Positions 1 through 10,182 of a stretch of 64,000 bases of DNA are shown in pieces. The stretch is from Limonium bicolor (Eukaryota; Streptophyta; Magnoliopsida; Caryophyllales; Plumbaginaceae). The stretch is taken from NCBI GenBank assembly GCA_023374045.1, contig CM041777.1:84128300-84192299 (forward strand). The letters are read 5' to 3'. A program made the translations under genes and the position numbers. Each line of letters starts with the position of its first letter. Within the stretch, counting starts at the first letter, position 1. Below the pieces are notes generated by a model. It did not search any database, had not been told where the DNA came from, and saw nothing but the letters and a program-made list of their open reading frames with translations.

Positions 1-210
1 AGTGTATAATGAATGTTGAACATGGAACGGGATTAATGTGTAGTTGCTCGGGAGTTTAGTGTCCATCAGACCGGTACGATGTATGTATGTTAGCCTTGTT
101 AGTCACGTGGGTGGCTAACGGCGTGTAACACCAAGGAGTTAAGTTATGTTGTGAGTTATATTTCCGCTGCAAGTGTTGTTAAGTGTGTTGTTTGTAGTTG
201 GGGTGTTACA
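1..210 (-). mobile_element. Terminal fragment of a long Ty3/gypsy-type LTR, cut by the window edge
   Basis: Read on the minus strand this begins TGTAACACCCC at 210 and runs toward base 1. It is the same family as the start of the solo LTR at 4050: both share the block with GCCGTTAGCCACCCACGTGA (here read on the minus strand, around 98-117) followed by the ACTAACAAGGCTA-type segment. Only the LTR start is present, so element type and target duplication cannot be tested. The 5 bases just outside are atgga (211-215). Confidence 0.75.
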
Positions 211-1082
211 ATGGATGTATCTAAAAGTCCATCTCTTGATCCCCTAGTGGGGTCAAGCAAGTCTCTCTTAATCCAAAAGACAATGAGTGAACTGTTTTTT
301 TATAATTAGGCACAAGGCCAAACACCGCACCGCGGTACGTCGCAAGACGCCAACAAACTCAAGAAAGAACAACAAAACTCGCTCATACCTTACTAACCCT
401 TTTCTTTCCCAAAAAACTAGAGGCCTATCCATACCTTAACCTCTTGATCTTACTTTCCGTTTGCCTCTACTCACGGTCTTACTTACACGAAAAAATTTGC
501 TAAATCCCAAATGGCCCTTCTTCGCCCCCACTTCCCTTCTACTTGCTGACTCTAGAGGTAGTTCGCAAGCCGCTATACGATTCAGTCACTATATATTCCT
601 CCCTTGCACTCTTGGCTTCTCTAACGGGAGCACTCTCTCTGCTAGCGTAAGATTTCTTCAAAATTGCTGAGGGCACGATCCTCATCAAGACCTCTAGTAA
701 TATGTGCTTAGAATACTATGGGTTTTAATAGCCCAATTAAGACCTCTGTTATTGCAAGTTATAGTGCCAAGAATAAAGTTGGGATTATTGCTGTTGTAGA
801 AATCAAAATCAGAAAAGAAAAATTCCAAAAATATCTCAGCTACTTTCACTAACTGGAATTTGTTTTCCAATAACACTATTATAAATTAATTAGTAAACTT
901 TATTACCATATATAACATACAAAACAATAAATTAATTAATAGTTAAAAAAATATGGCCCAAATATTGTTGTATGTACATAAAATTAAATATTAATACTTT
1001 ATACTATTTATAATAAAAATTGCCATTAGAATATAGTATTAGTAATCTTAAAACTACTAATTGACTTTAAAGATATATTTTG
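211..1082. other. No recognisable gene; unassigned sequence
   Basis: About 870 bases between the LTR fragment and the methyltransferase pseudogene. The part from 300 to 680 is less AT-rich, with short open frames that match nothing I recognise; the part from 690 to 1080 is AT-rich. I see no domain, RNA gene or element end. Confidence 0.5.
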
Positions 1083-2200
1083 ATGCTTAGAGATGCAATG
1101 GCTAAAGATGAAGTTACTATAAAGAATAAGAGCTTGAAGAGTGCATCATCTCCAAACTCCGTGGACCTTCGAGTAACTGTAACGAGAGAAGACTTAGCTA
1201 GAGATTCACCATATGATCTACCTACTTCCCGAAGAAGTTCAAATTATTGAAGCATGAGAGGGAGGACAATAGTTCCAGGTGCCTCTTGGATCATCTGGAG
1301 ATCTACGTACAAGCCGTAGCTGATCTGAAGAAGGAAGATAAGCTTCTTATGCAAATGCTTCAGTCAAGATATGCATCTATGGAGAAAATAAGGGCAACCA
1401 AACAGGAAATTGTTGTCGTAGCATCATTAATTGATCGTGTACCCAATCTCGCTGGACTTGCAAGAACATGTGAGGTATTTAAAGCCACTGGTTTAGCGGT
1501 TGCAAGTGCAAAGGTGACACAGGACAGACAATTCCAACTTATCAGTGTTACAGCAGAAAAGTGGGTTCCAATCTTTGAAGTTCCTGTAAATAGCATGAAA
1601 ACATATTTGAAGAAGAAGAAACGTGAAGGCTTCTGCCTCTTGGGTTTAGAGCAAACAACCAACAGTGTATCTTTGGACAAGTATGAATGAGTTCCCAAAA
1701 GGACGGTACTAGTGCTTGGGCGGGAAAAGGAAGGTATACCTGTTGATATAATTCATACTCTATTCTGGATGTTCGCGTCGAGATCCCACAACTCGGAGTT
1801 GTTAGGGCATCCACAATAGGGTTCTTGACACGGTTACATATGTGAAATATTCTACAATGGTGTGGATTCCACCCATTTTCTCTCTCCAAGGTTCTTAAAT
1901 AAGAACCCCACTTTTTATGACACATTAGACCCACTTATGTGTATCTCTCTCTTCCATATTTTATCTCACATCTAAATAGTGATAGTTTATTGGTTGTTCA
2001 TTAGGAGAGAGAAGATTAAGAAACTTTGTTATTGTAGTGAATAGAGTTTCTTAAGTAATAAAATATAATTTTTAGATGACATGGCACCTAGGAATGTGTT
2101 AAGAAACTTAAAACCATTGTGGATGCCCTTAGGTCACTAAACGTTCATGTTAGTATTGTTCTCTCTCTGGGGATACACTCGACAACAGAAGTCAAAGTAA
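1083..2200 (+). pseudogene. TRM3/TARBP1-type tRNA (guanosine-2'-O)-methyltransferase pseudogene, C-terminal SPOUT domain
   Basis: The readable frame 1247-1687 contains a sequence typical of the C-terminal SpoU (SPOUT) domain of eukaryotic TRM3/TARBP1 proteins, which methylate the ribose of G18 in tRNA: VVASLIDRVPNLAGLARTCE, then VTQDRQFQLISVTAEKWVPI and LLGLEQTTNSVSLDKY. After a stop at 1688 the same family continues with VLVLGREKEGIPVDIIH (SpoU motif 2). A short insertion near 1763 shifts the frame, and motif 3 follows as EIPQLGVVRSLNVHVS. The codon for the R before SLNV is split by a MITE (1805-2128); removing it and one TTA restores the reading. The final part, with a YTRQQ motif near 2180, is again shifted. 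Introns are absent and the N-terminal helical repeat region is missing, so this is a dead partial copy, perhaps retroposed or a fragment. The premature stop, frame breaks and MITE make function very unlikely. The function is known from the family; the decay is seen here. Confidence 0.88.
1802..2131. mobile_element. Tourist-like (PIF/Harbinger-type) MITE with TTA duplication
   Basis: The 324-bp element (1805-2128) is bounded by inverted termini GGGCATCCACAAT at the left and ATTGTGGATGCCC at the right. It is flanked by TTA at 1802-1804 and 2129-2131. A 3-bp TTA/TAA duplication with GG...CC ends is the mark of PIF/Harbinger-derived Tourist MITEs. There is no coding capacity. It sits inside motif 3 of the methyltransferase pseudogene, and precise removal rejoins the codons there. 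Confidence 0.88.
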
Positions 2201-2339
2201 CTGTGCGGGTGCTCTTGATAATAGACTAGATTACACTTGGCCTAGAATTTGTATAATTTTCTTTTCATTTCTTGCGATTTGTACTCTTCTCGTCAGTACA
2301 ACTCTGATTTGATAAGAGTTTGCAATTTCACTAAGGGTC

Positions 2340-2945
2340 CGTTACCAAACAACAACACCGTTGAATAACAGTTTTGAAAACAACCACCAATATACCAGCA
2401 TAAAACAACCAACAATTTGTACTGCGATAGAATGAATATCGTATATTTATATTTATACTTATGTGTATTTTATTAATATCAATCTATAATATATTTATAT
2501 TTATATTAATATTTATATTTATATTTATACTTATACTTATATTTATAGGTATATTTGTATTTATATTTATTTTATAGTTATATCTATATCTATATCTATA
2601 TTTATATTTATATCTACATATATCTATATTTATATTATATTTATGTTTATATTTATATTTATTAATATTTATATTTATATTTATATATATATGTATATGT
2701 ATATTTATATTATATTTATATTTTATATTTATATATATATTTATATCTATGTTTATATTTATATTTATAATCGTATCACAGAAATCGATAAAACACTGTA
2801 CGTAACTAATTTAACTAATTTATTCAAAAACACCAGTCGAAACAAGTACACCGTCAAACAACAGTTTTCAAAACAAGCACATATATACCAGCATAAAACA
2901 ACCAATAAAACAACTACAAAACAACCAGACTAAAACAACTACAAA
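2340..2945. repeat. AT-rich microsatellite (TATATT/TTATAT) with related flanks on both sides
   Basis: From about 2436 to 2770 the sequence is a run of TATTTA/TATATT units with interspersed TATATC and TACTTA. The flanks resemble each other: an ACAACAGTTTT...AAAACAA segment and CAGCATAAAACAACCAA occur both before (about 2366-2415) and after (about 2858-2915) the array. It is probably a small element that carried the microsatellite, or a duplication around it. Open frames here are artefacts of the repeat. Confidence 0.7.
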
Positions 2946-3031
2946 ACAACCACAAAAAGCCATGCTGAACAGATCCTAAAGCAACAATTCTTTCGAAATT
3001 GTACTTGCCAGAATTTTATAGGCATTATTTC

Positions 3032-3193
3032 CAGGGGCGGATCCAAAGGGGGCCGGGGCATCCCCGAAACTTTTGAAAATTTATCAAATGCTCTTATAAT
3101 TTTTTGAAAAAGTACAAAATGACATAATATTTTAAAGAGTGACAATGTCATTTTTTTTTACCCCCGGAGACAAAGCTCTTGGATCCACTACAG
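3032..3193. mobile_element. Decayed hAT-like MITE, related to the one at 55343
   Basis: The ends form an imperfect inverted repeat: CAGGGGCGGATCCAA at 3032 against CTGTAGTGGATCCAA read on the minus strand from 3193. The interior shares the segment around TTTTGAAAATTTATCAAATGC (read here at about 3071) with the better preserved copy at 55343-55510. I could not make out a clean 8-bp target duplication. Confidence 0.55.
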
Positions 3194-4044
3194 TATTTGT
3201 TTCTCTTCCGGACAATCATCGATGTGAATGCTGCGGATTATCCGTACAAGCAGAGTAGACGCGTGTAGTGTCAATTTTTTTTGATAAGACCGGTGTAGAT
3301 GAGCAGCATAAATGTTTTGGCATAAATATAAATTTGCCATGAACCAAAAAGATAAAAAGTAATATATCAAAAATATATGATATATATGTCAGATTCATTT
3401 ATGACACATTTATACCGACCAAACCAAGCCTAATACCAAAACAGTAATCCTATAAAAAGAAGTTACTACCCAAACTCGCATTGAAACGCTTTTCACTTTC
3501 AATTGATCCGTTTGAATTCGGCCCTGGACATGAAAAGTGAATTAAATTAACAATAACATACAAACGTCTAAAGCTAGCAATTTGGGTCATTGGGCCGAGT
3601 TGATATCAACCATAACCCAACCCAATCCATTTAAAATATCATCAACTCAATCCAACATAAAAATGGATGAGTTAGAAAATCATGACCCTAAATTCAACCC
3701 GTTTAAAATCCTTCAACCCTAACTCAACCTACTCAACCCATTTTTTAAGCATACGATAATTTAGATGGATTAGGAGTAGAAATTAATAAAAAAAATCTAA
3801 AAACATACAGTACTAGCTGGTACACTAATTATGATGAAACAAAAGGACGAAAAGTAACCTTGCTTGATCGACGCAACTTTAAACGAATTTCATGTTATGC
3901 AAAGAATGTAAAATACTGCACCAATTTCCCATGAATAGAATAACCCGTACTTTTTCCGTAAGTTTATATTTATCAATATGAGCCTAAAGCTCTACCACTG
4001 CCGGGGAGGAATCCTACTTAGATATGCACATGACCCTAGTGCCC
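3194..4044. other. Intergenic sequence without recognisable gene
   Basis: This is AT-rich DNA. The stretch 3580-3760 is rich in CAACCC/AACTCAACC words that often occur in plant repeats, but I cannot define element ends. No coding or RNA gene is seen. Confidence 0.45.
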
Positions 4045-4635
4045 TTAATTGTAACACCCCTACCGCTAACACTGTAATTACCGTCCAACTCCTTATACAT
4101 TCGTACTCTCGCAGCGGATACATACTTACCCAACGGCGGGTGATACAATGCCGTTAGCCACCCACGTGACTAACAAGGCTACTACTACGTACAGCATTGG
4201 TCTGATGGACCGGGATATCCGAGTACTACTCAATACAATACATACTCTCATTACATGCTGAATACTACAATGCTCCATTTGATACAATACTCCATTAAAT
4301 ACCATACTCCATTCAATACAATACTCCACAATTCCATACAAGATAATACACTACGCATACCGAGTTTACTAGGTTCCAAAATCATTACAGTACTTCTCCC
4401 AAATTCATACACACTCACTAGGAGTCAATCTGCTACCCATTCCTCACAAACTAGGTACTTCTAATTACAAGGCGCGCCACCGGTCTCTTACCTTGACCGT
4501 ATCCGCTCCGGGTACCTGCGCACTAAAAACGTTCCCCCGAGGGGGTCAGCTTTCGCTGAATATGATAACCGCATACCCCGCGTACTAGCGAGGGTACGCC
4601 GACCATTTGGTCGACTACATGCAATTCATTTTGCA

Positions 4636-4677
4636 ATACATACATACATACATACATACATACATACATACATACAT
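4636..4677. repeat. (ATAC)n microsatellite
   Basis: About ten tandem copies of CATA lie inside the solo LTR, followed by scattered further ATACAT words to about 4870. Confidence 0.95.
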
Positions 4678-5822
4678 GCCTTCATTCACGATACTACAAT
4701 ACCACACAAGATATACATACATACGTACAGTACCATACATGCTTGGAAGACAATACAAGTCAACCAATACTTACCTACCATCTTTCGGGTTACACATACA
4801 CAATACATACTCATTACATACCCAATACGCAATACGGAGATACAATTCTCCAATACATACAAAGGTCCAGTTAGCTTCATTACACACCCGGGTTAATCGG
4901 GTGTTCGATACTCTTTTACTTCCGGTCAATGACTTACAATAGTCAAGACCAATACACATACAATACTTACTTCTTACATACTTTACTTCCGGTTAAGTCG
5001 GTATGACCTCCGGGCAGGGATACTACATCCCACCATCGGGCTTTAGGGTGGCCCACTAATCCAGGATGCTACCCATTCAAGGGAATTGGTCCATGGAAAA
5101 TATTACAGCCAGGATTCGGATCCAACCTCTTGTGTTTCCTTATCCTCATGCGTGGCCGAAACTATATCGGACTTCTACTCATTCCATTTTACTCATTACT
5201 CAAGTTAGGAGTTAGAATGTTAGGAATTAGTAGAAGTCAGTACTTCATTCCCATACATACATACAATACACAAGTACACAATACTTACACATACTTCTCA
5301 TTTCCATTCATTCATTTCATGAATTATACAAACTAATTGTTCAAGAAGATACAACAAGAACAAATAGTTCAAACACAATTAAGTGCAATATAAATCCGAT
5401 TCGTGCATTTATCTTATTGGTGATCACATAAGCACACAAATCGGGGTAACCAAGTTAGGATACAGGGCATGAATCATACCGTACACCGTCGTATTCGCAC
5501 TACCGGTTCCTTGGAGATCAACTATTCGATTCCTATACATACATGGAATAGCATGATCAATGATCTATTATTGATCTAACTTACTCCTTCATTGATACTT
5601 TCAATATTTACTTACCACTTCATTACTTTCTTACTTGATTATAAAACCTTCCTTTACTTTACTACTTCTTAAACTTGTTTTCTTACTCCTTTACTTACTT
5701 TCTCACCATTACTACTCCATTAATGGTGTATTACCCCCTACATATGCTTATATGTGTATAGGCATATATATATACATGATTACTATAATCACATAATGAA
5801 ACAATTTTTTTTTGTTTGACTC

Positions 5823-6213
5823 GACCGAACTTGCAAGTCCGGTCGCAAGTTCGGTCCAAGTTAGTAGGCTACATCGTGTGAAAATTCCAGGGCCGACCGA
5901 CCTTGCAAGTCCGGTCCCAAGGTCGGTCCATTCCAGTAAGTTCCCTTCGTGAGAATTTTAGCCCGACCGACCTTGCAAGTCCGGTCGCAAGGTCGGTCCT
6001 TTTCAGTAGCTTGCATTACGGGAATTTTTCTGGCCGACCGAACTTGCAAGTCCGGTCGCAAGTTCGGTCCATTCCAGAAGGTTTCTGACGGGAGAAATTT
6101 CTGGTCCGACCGAACTTGCAAGTCCGGTCGCAAGGTCGGTCGATCCCAGAAGGTTTCCCGTCTCTGTAAATCTGGGCTCGACCGAACTTGCAAGTCCGGT
6201 CGCAAGTCCGGTC
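5823..6213. repeat. Six-copy array of hairpin-forming 34-nt units inside the solo LTR
   Basis: Units begin at 5823, 5895, 5965, 6036, 6108 and 6180, a spacing of 70-72 bp. Each has the form of a 12-nt arm GACCGAACTTGC, a 10-nt loop AAGTCCGGTC, then the reverse complement GCAAGTTCGGTC. Copies 1 and 4 pair perfectly with A-T at stem position 7. Copy 3 pairs perfectly with C-G at the same position. Copies 2, 5 and 6 have one mismatch each. The spacers also recur (AGTA/AGAAGGTTTC and GGGAATTTTTC-like). Short open frames across it on both strands are by-products of the repeat. Confidence 0.92.
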
Positions 6214-8381
6214 CGGCCCAGTACTCCAGTTTTAAAATCTGTTCTTGGGTGTTTCTTTACCCATTGTTTCCCCAATCTTCCTACATGTAATCCCACATGT
6301 TTAAACACTGCTTAGGCCCTCCGAATTGTCTTAGTTCATCCACCAAACTCCTTACTAAATCCATCAATTGACTTACACAAATTCCTCACTTCTTTTCCAA
6401 CAAATGTAACAGTTTTTGTTTACTTATGCTACAGATTTCTAACCCAACTTCTACCATTCAATACTTCCTATACCAACGTCACTCCTAGCATCCCAAATAC
6501 ACTTCCAAGCAATTACACATCTATACCCAAGTCCAACACTCTTTTTACCAATGCTTACACCTAATTAATTCTTTCTAGTTCCACAATGCACTTTGATAGC
6601 CCCTTGCTACAGATTTTTACACTTCTTATTTCTCTTACTACAACTACCACCTCATCATTACTAAACATACCTACTCAATCCAATATACACCTTGGTTCTC
6701 CCATTCCCCAAGTCATTCTTAATTACATAATTCCTACCAAAATTTTGTCATAGTTCACCTACAATTTCTACTTCTCCACATACTTACTTTTTCATCAAAT
6801 TCATTCCTAATCTAGCCACACCCTTACAAGGGTCCTACCAGCAATACAAGTACAATCTACTCATTACATCATTACTCCACCAACATCAATATCAATACTC
6901 ATACACAATATACTTGGCTCTAAGGCCTACAATCCACTTACTAGTTCCCAAATACTCAAAACTCCAATACTACAACACCAATACAATACTTGGGTTCTTA
7001 AATTGGTTTATCCATTCCCATTACTCCAATGCACTAGAATTTAGCTTTAGGAAAGAGCTCTTACCTTGAGCTTATAATTCTTTCATTTCTTTTCCCACTT
7101 CTTCTTTCTTCCTTGCACCAAAATCGGTCATATGGGGAATGGAGTTGCCAAACTCCATTCCCATCACCCAAAGCACACAAGACAAGTGTAATTAAACTAC
7201 TAACCCTTAAATTAATACTAATTCATTGAAGTGTCAAAAATACAAATTCTAGGGTTTACCTTTGGAGTGATTTAGGAGGGGTTTTAGCCCTTGGTTCAAG
7301 AAGGTGTTCTCACCACCATTGGAGGGTTGAAGCAAAGCTCCAAAACAAGAGGAAAAACAAGGTAAGAGAGAGAGACCAAAAATCGGCCATACCAAGAGAT
7401 GGAGAAAAGTGAGGTCTTTCATGGGGATTTTTACCTTGTTGGAAAGAGGAGACTCCAAGCTTCACAATGGTGTGCTTTTCTCTTCAAATGGGGAAAACCC
7501 ATGGAGATGAAACTCATCCTTTTCAAAATTTGAAAAGATAGAAGTGTAGAGGAGGATGAGGGGATTACAAATATGTAATTTATTTTACATTTGGAGCTCA
7601 AATGGAGCTAGAGCATGAGGAAGAAAGTGAGGAAGCCATGGGAGCATCCTTTGGGGCTTTGAAATCGCCCAACCAGAAGAGAGAGAGGGCAAAATCGATG
7701 GAGAGGGAAGGAGGGAAGGAGAGAAGAGAGAAATGAGGGGAGAGAGGGTGTGTGAGTGCTTTTACTTTCCCACCTTTTTGCTTTTTGACTCTACATTAAT
7801 CTAGCTAGTTACATGTGTGTGAGAGGGTTATTTGACCCCTTAAAATCGGCCCCACACATTACTGCTAGTTGGAGCGGTTTTCGTCTTTTACAGAAAACGC
7901 TCGTTATTTTACCCGGTTTTGATACTACTCACTAACCGGGCCCGTTTTCCGAAATTTTCTCGTTTCTTTATTTTTATTGGTTTTAAGCTTCCATAAATGC
8001 TTAATAACTATTATTTAATGATTCATAATTTTTACGGGTCTGTTTGACCACTTAAAGTCACGTTTTCGGGTTTCCTCGAAAAACGTGCGCTAAAGCTCTT
8101 TTAGCGTTTTAATACATTTCTTGGATCCGTTTTCTTCGGGAATCGTTCCCATATATTATTTAGGTCTTATTAAACCTTTAGAATCCATATAATACGCTAA
8201 CCGAGGTCTCATACCTCCTATGGTTATTTAACGCTTATTTAGCGTTTTTCGCTTTTTAAGCGTTTCTTTATTTCTTTCGGATTTATTTTCCCTTACCAAT
8301 ACTTCTTAATCATTATTAGGCTCTTAAATACCTATTAGGATAATTTAATCGCCATATATAAGGTCGGGGTATTTCATTAAT

Positions 8382-9176
8382 AAAAAGGGGAACAAAAATG
8401 AAAATCTTCACTATGCATTAAAGAAATATACTACAAACAAATCTTCTAAAGTTAGAAATAATTTATAAACTGAGAGCTCAAAACCTCAAACTATGAGTGA
8501 TAGTAAAATAACTACACCTGTTTAAATGAGTGCTCATGTCTGAGAAAAGTACAATCACAATAACTTAATCGTTATCAACAGTTGATGTTTTATACAACAC
8601 GCTACCTGCATTGTTGGCTTTAAAATTCACTAAGAAGTCTATAATCAAGATCTTACTTACAAAAAAATACATATCATCTACTTTTGTTCTCCCTTCTAGA
8701 TAATCTAAACATACATGTTCTCAAAAATAACTATGACAGTGAGAATAAGAAAAACAAACCTTGGACAGAGATGAAGAACGACATATACATGAACAATGAT
8801 GTAGCGAAGAAAATGGATGTGAGTCTACAAGTCGAGAGCATTTGGGTTTTAACATTATGTTAAGGTATGGTTGGACCCTTTGTTTGATATGCAGTTAGTT
8901 GGGCTATTTGTTTAGATAAGATTATGTGATATTATTAAAAGTGAGATAGTCTAATTGCACTTGGGATTAAGGACAAGGTAGTTTGATATGAAATAATATA
9001 TATGTAAATTAATATTTTTATTTTTTATTATTAGTAAATATATTTTCGGGTTTCTGCTTGAGTCGTGGGTTAAGAGCTCTACCTAATCTAACCCACAAAA
9101 TTAACTTATTACCCTTCCCAACCCAAAAAATAGATGGATCAATATCAATAACTCTAAACCATAAAAATCACTATCA
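8382..9176. other. Intergenic AT-rich sequence, no gene seen
   Basis: This lies between the solo LTR and the foldback element. The stretch 9040-9150 has CGGGTTTCTG...AACCCA words typical of degraded plant repeats. No open frame with recognisable content was found. Confidence 0.45.
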
Positions 9177-9994
9177 TTCAGTCGTGTTTTCACTTCGCAC
9201 AGTCGGAAAATGACCATTTTGCCCCTATTTTAATATCTTTCAGAAATTACTAGATTTACCCACAATTTGTGACATATTACGAGGTGACCCCAAATTTCAT
9301 TACGCACAGTCGGAATCCAATACGTTCAGTCAGAAAATGACCAATTTAGGGGCTAATGTAGACAAAATTTATTAAAAGCGGTTCGAAAAAAGCAAAGAAG
9401 GATTCCGAAGTACTTATATAAGTAAAAAATATATCATAAAATTATCAGCAAAGTATACCATGACAAAGTAGACGAAAAGACGAACGCGTCGGCGCAAACG
9501 GATCGAAAAACGGAGCTATAACGAAGAAGATATGACAATTTTAAGACCGGAACTCGGCGCAGGGCGCCGGTAAAGAAGACCGCGCGCGGGCGCCGGTAAA
9601 GAAGACCGCGCGCGGGCGCGCGTCATTCCTTACCGCGCCTGCGCCGAGTTCCGGTCTTAAAATTGCCATATCTTCTTCGTTATAGCTCCGTTTTTCGATC
9701 CGTTTGCGCCGACGCGTTCGTCTTTTCGTCTACTTTGTCATGGTAGACTTTGCTGATAATTTTTATGATATATGTATTATTTCTTCTTAAGCACAACATT
9801 AACTATCATCAACGTCTTGTTCGAAATTGCCTATCAACCACTAATTACATGTCCGTTGAAGAAGAATCTATTTGAAATTCATTGAAATTTTCTGCCATTT
9901 CCACCAATTTCACGTCCATTGACGAAGAATCTATTTAAAATTATCAAAATTTCCTATCAATATCAATATTAACTAGCATTAACTTCTTATTCCA
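9177..9994 (+). repeat. Left arm of the foldback element
   Basis: This is the reverse complement of 13366-14109. It opens with CAGTCGTGTTTTC and repeated GCACAGTCGGAA motifs (9198, 9303), followed by the palindrome at 9440-9770. It ends with a TGTCCGTTGAAGAAGAATC-type segment that is itself duplicated (9850-9870, 9910-9930, and again about 10130). Confidence 0.85.
9440..9770. repeat. Palindrome nested in the left arm, GC-rich centre
   Basis: The stretch from the CATGACAAAGTAGACG segment (about 9458) to the GGAACTCGGCGCAGG segment (about 9550) is repeated inverted at about 9630-9745, ending CGTCTACTTTGTCATG. The centre is very GC-rich and contains a tandem duplication of a segment with GGGCGCCGGTAAAGAAGACC. 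The right arm (13640-13810) has a shortened version of the same palindrome. A stem of well over 100 bp could form. Confidence 0.9.
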
Positions 9995-10182
9995 TAGTAA
10001 ATAATCAAGCATGTTCTATTCTAATTAACAGATGAATTGGACACCAATCTAAATAGTTAGATGTATCGACATTAACTATCATCGATGTCTGTTCAAACTT
10101 ACCTATCAATTCCACTAAATTCATGTCCATTAACGAAGAATTTATTTGACAATCATCAAATTGCTCAAAAAATGTCATCGTT

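Larger units (their letters stand above)
4045..8381 (+). mobile_element. Solo LTR (4327 bp) of a long-LTR Ty3/gypsy-type retrotransposon
   Basis: The unit 4050-8376 starts TGTAACACCCC and ends GGGGTATTTCA, with the TG...CA ends of an LTR. It is flanked by the perfect 5-bp duplication TTAAT at 4045-4049 and 8377-8381. No second copy of its start lies inside, no primer-binding site follows and no gag or pol is present, so it is a solo LTR left by recombination between two LTRs. Length above 4 kb and the TGTAACACCCC start recall the Tekay/Del group, but that lineage call is inference. It contains an ATAC microsatellite (4636-4677) and an array of hairpin repeats (5823-6213). Its 3' third (7000-8000) is purine-rich, then turns into TTAGCG/CGTTT-rich DNA. 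A relative lies reversed at 1-210. Confidence 0.88.

Noticed and set aside
2643..2933. Open frame reading IYIYIY repeats
   Set aside because: It is produced by the AT microsatellite; composition alone explains it.
5861..6308. Overlapping open frames on both strands (RPDLQVRS/CKSGRK repeats)
   Set aside because: They follow from the hairpin array with period near 70 bp; frames exist on both strands with no family resemblance.
7249..7458. Minus-strand 69-residue open frame in the solo LTR
   Set aside because: Lies inside non-coding LTR sequence and has no recognisable domain; LTRs of this type do not encode proteins there.
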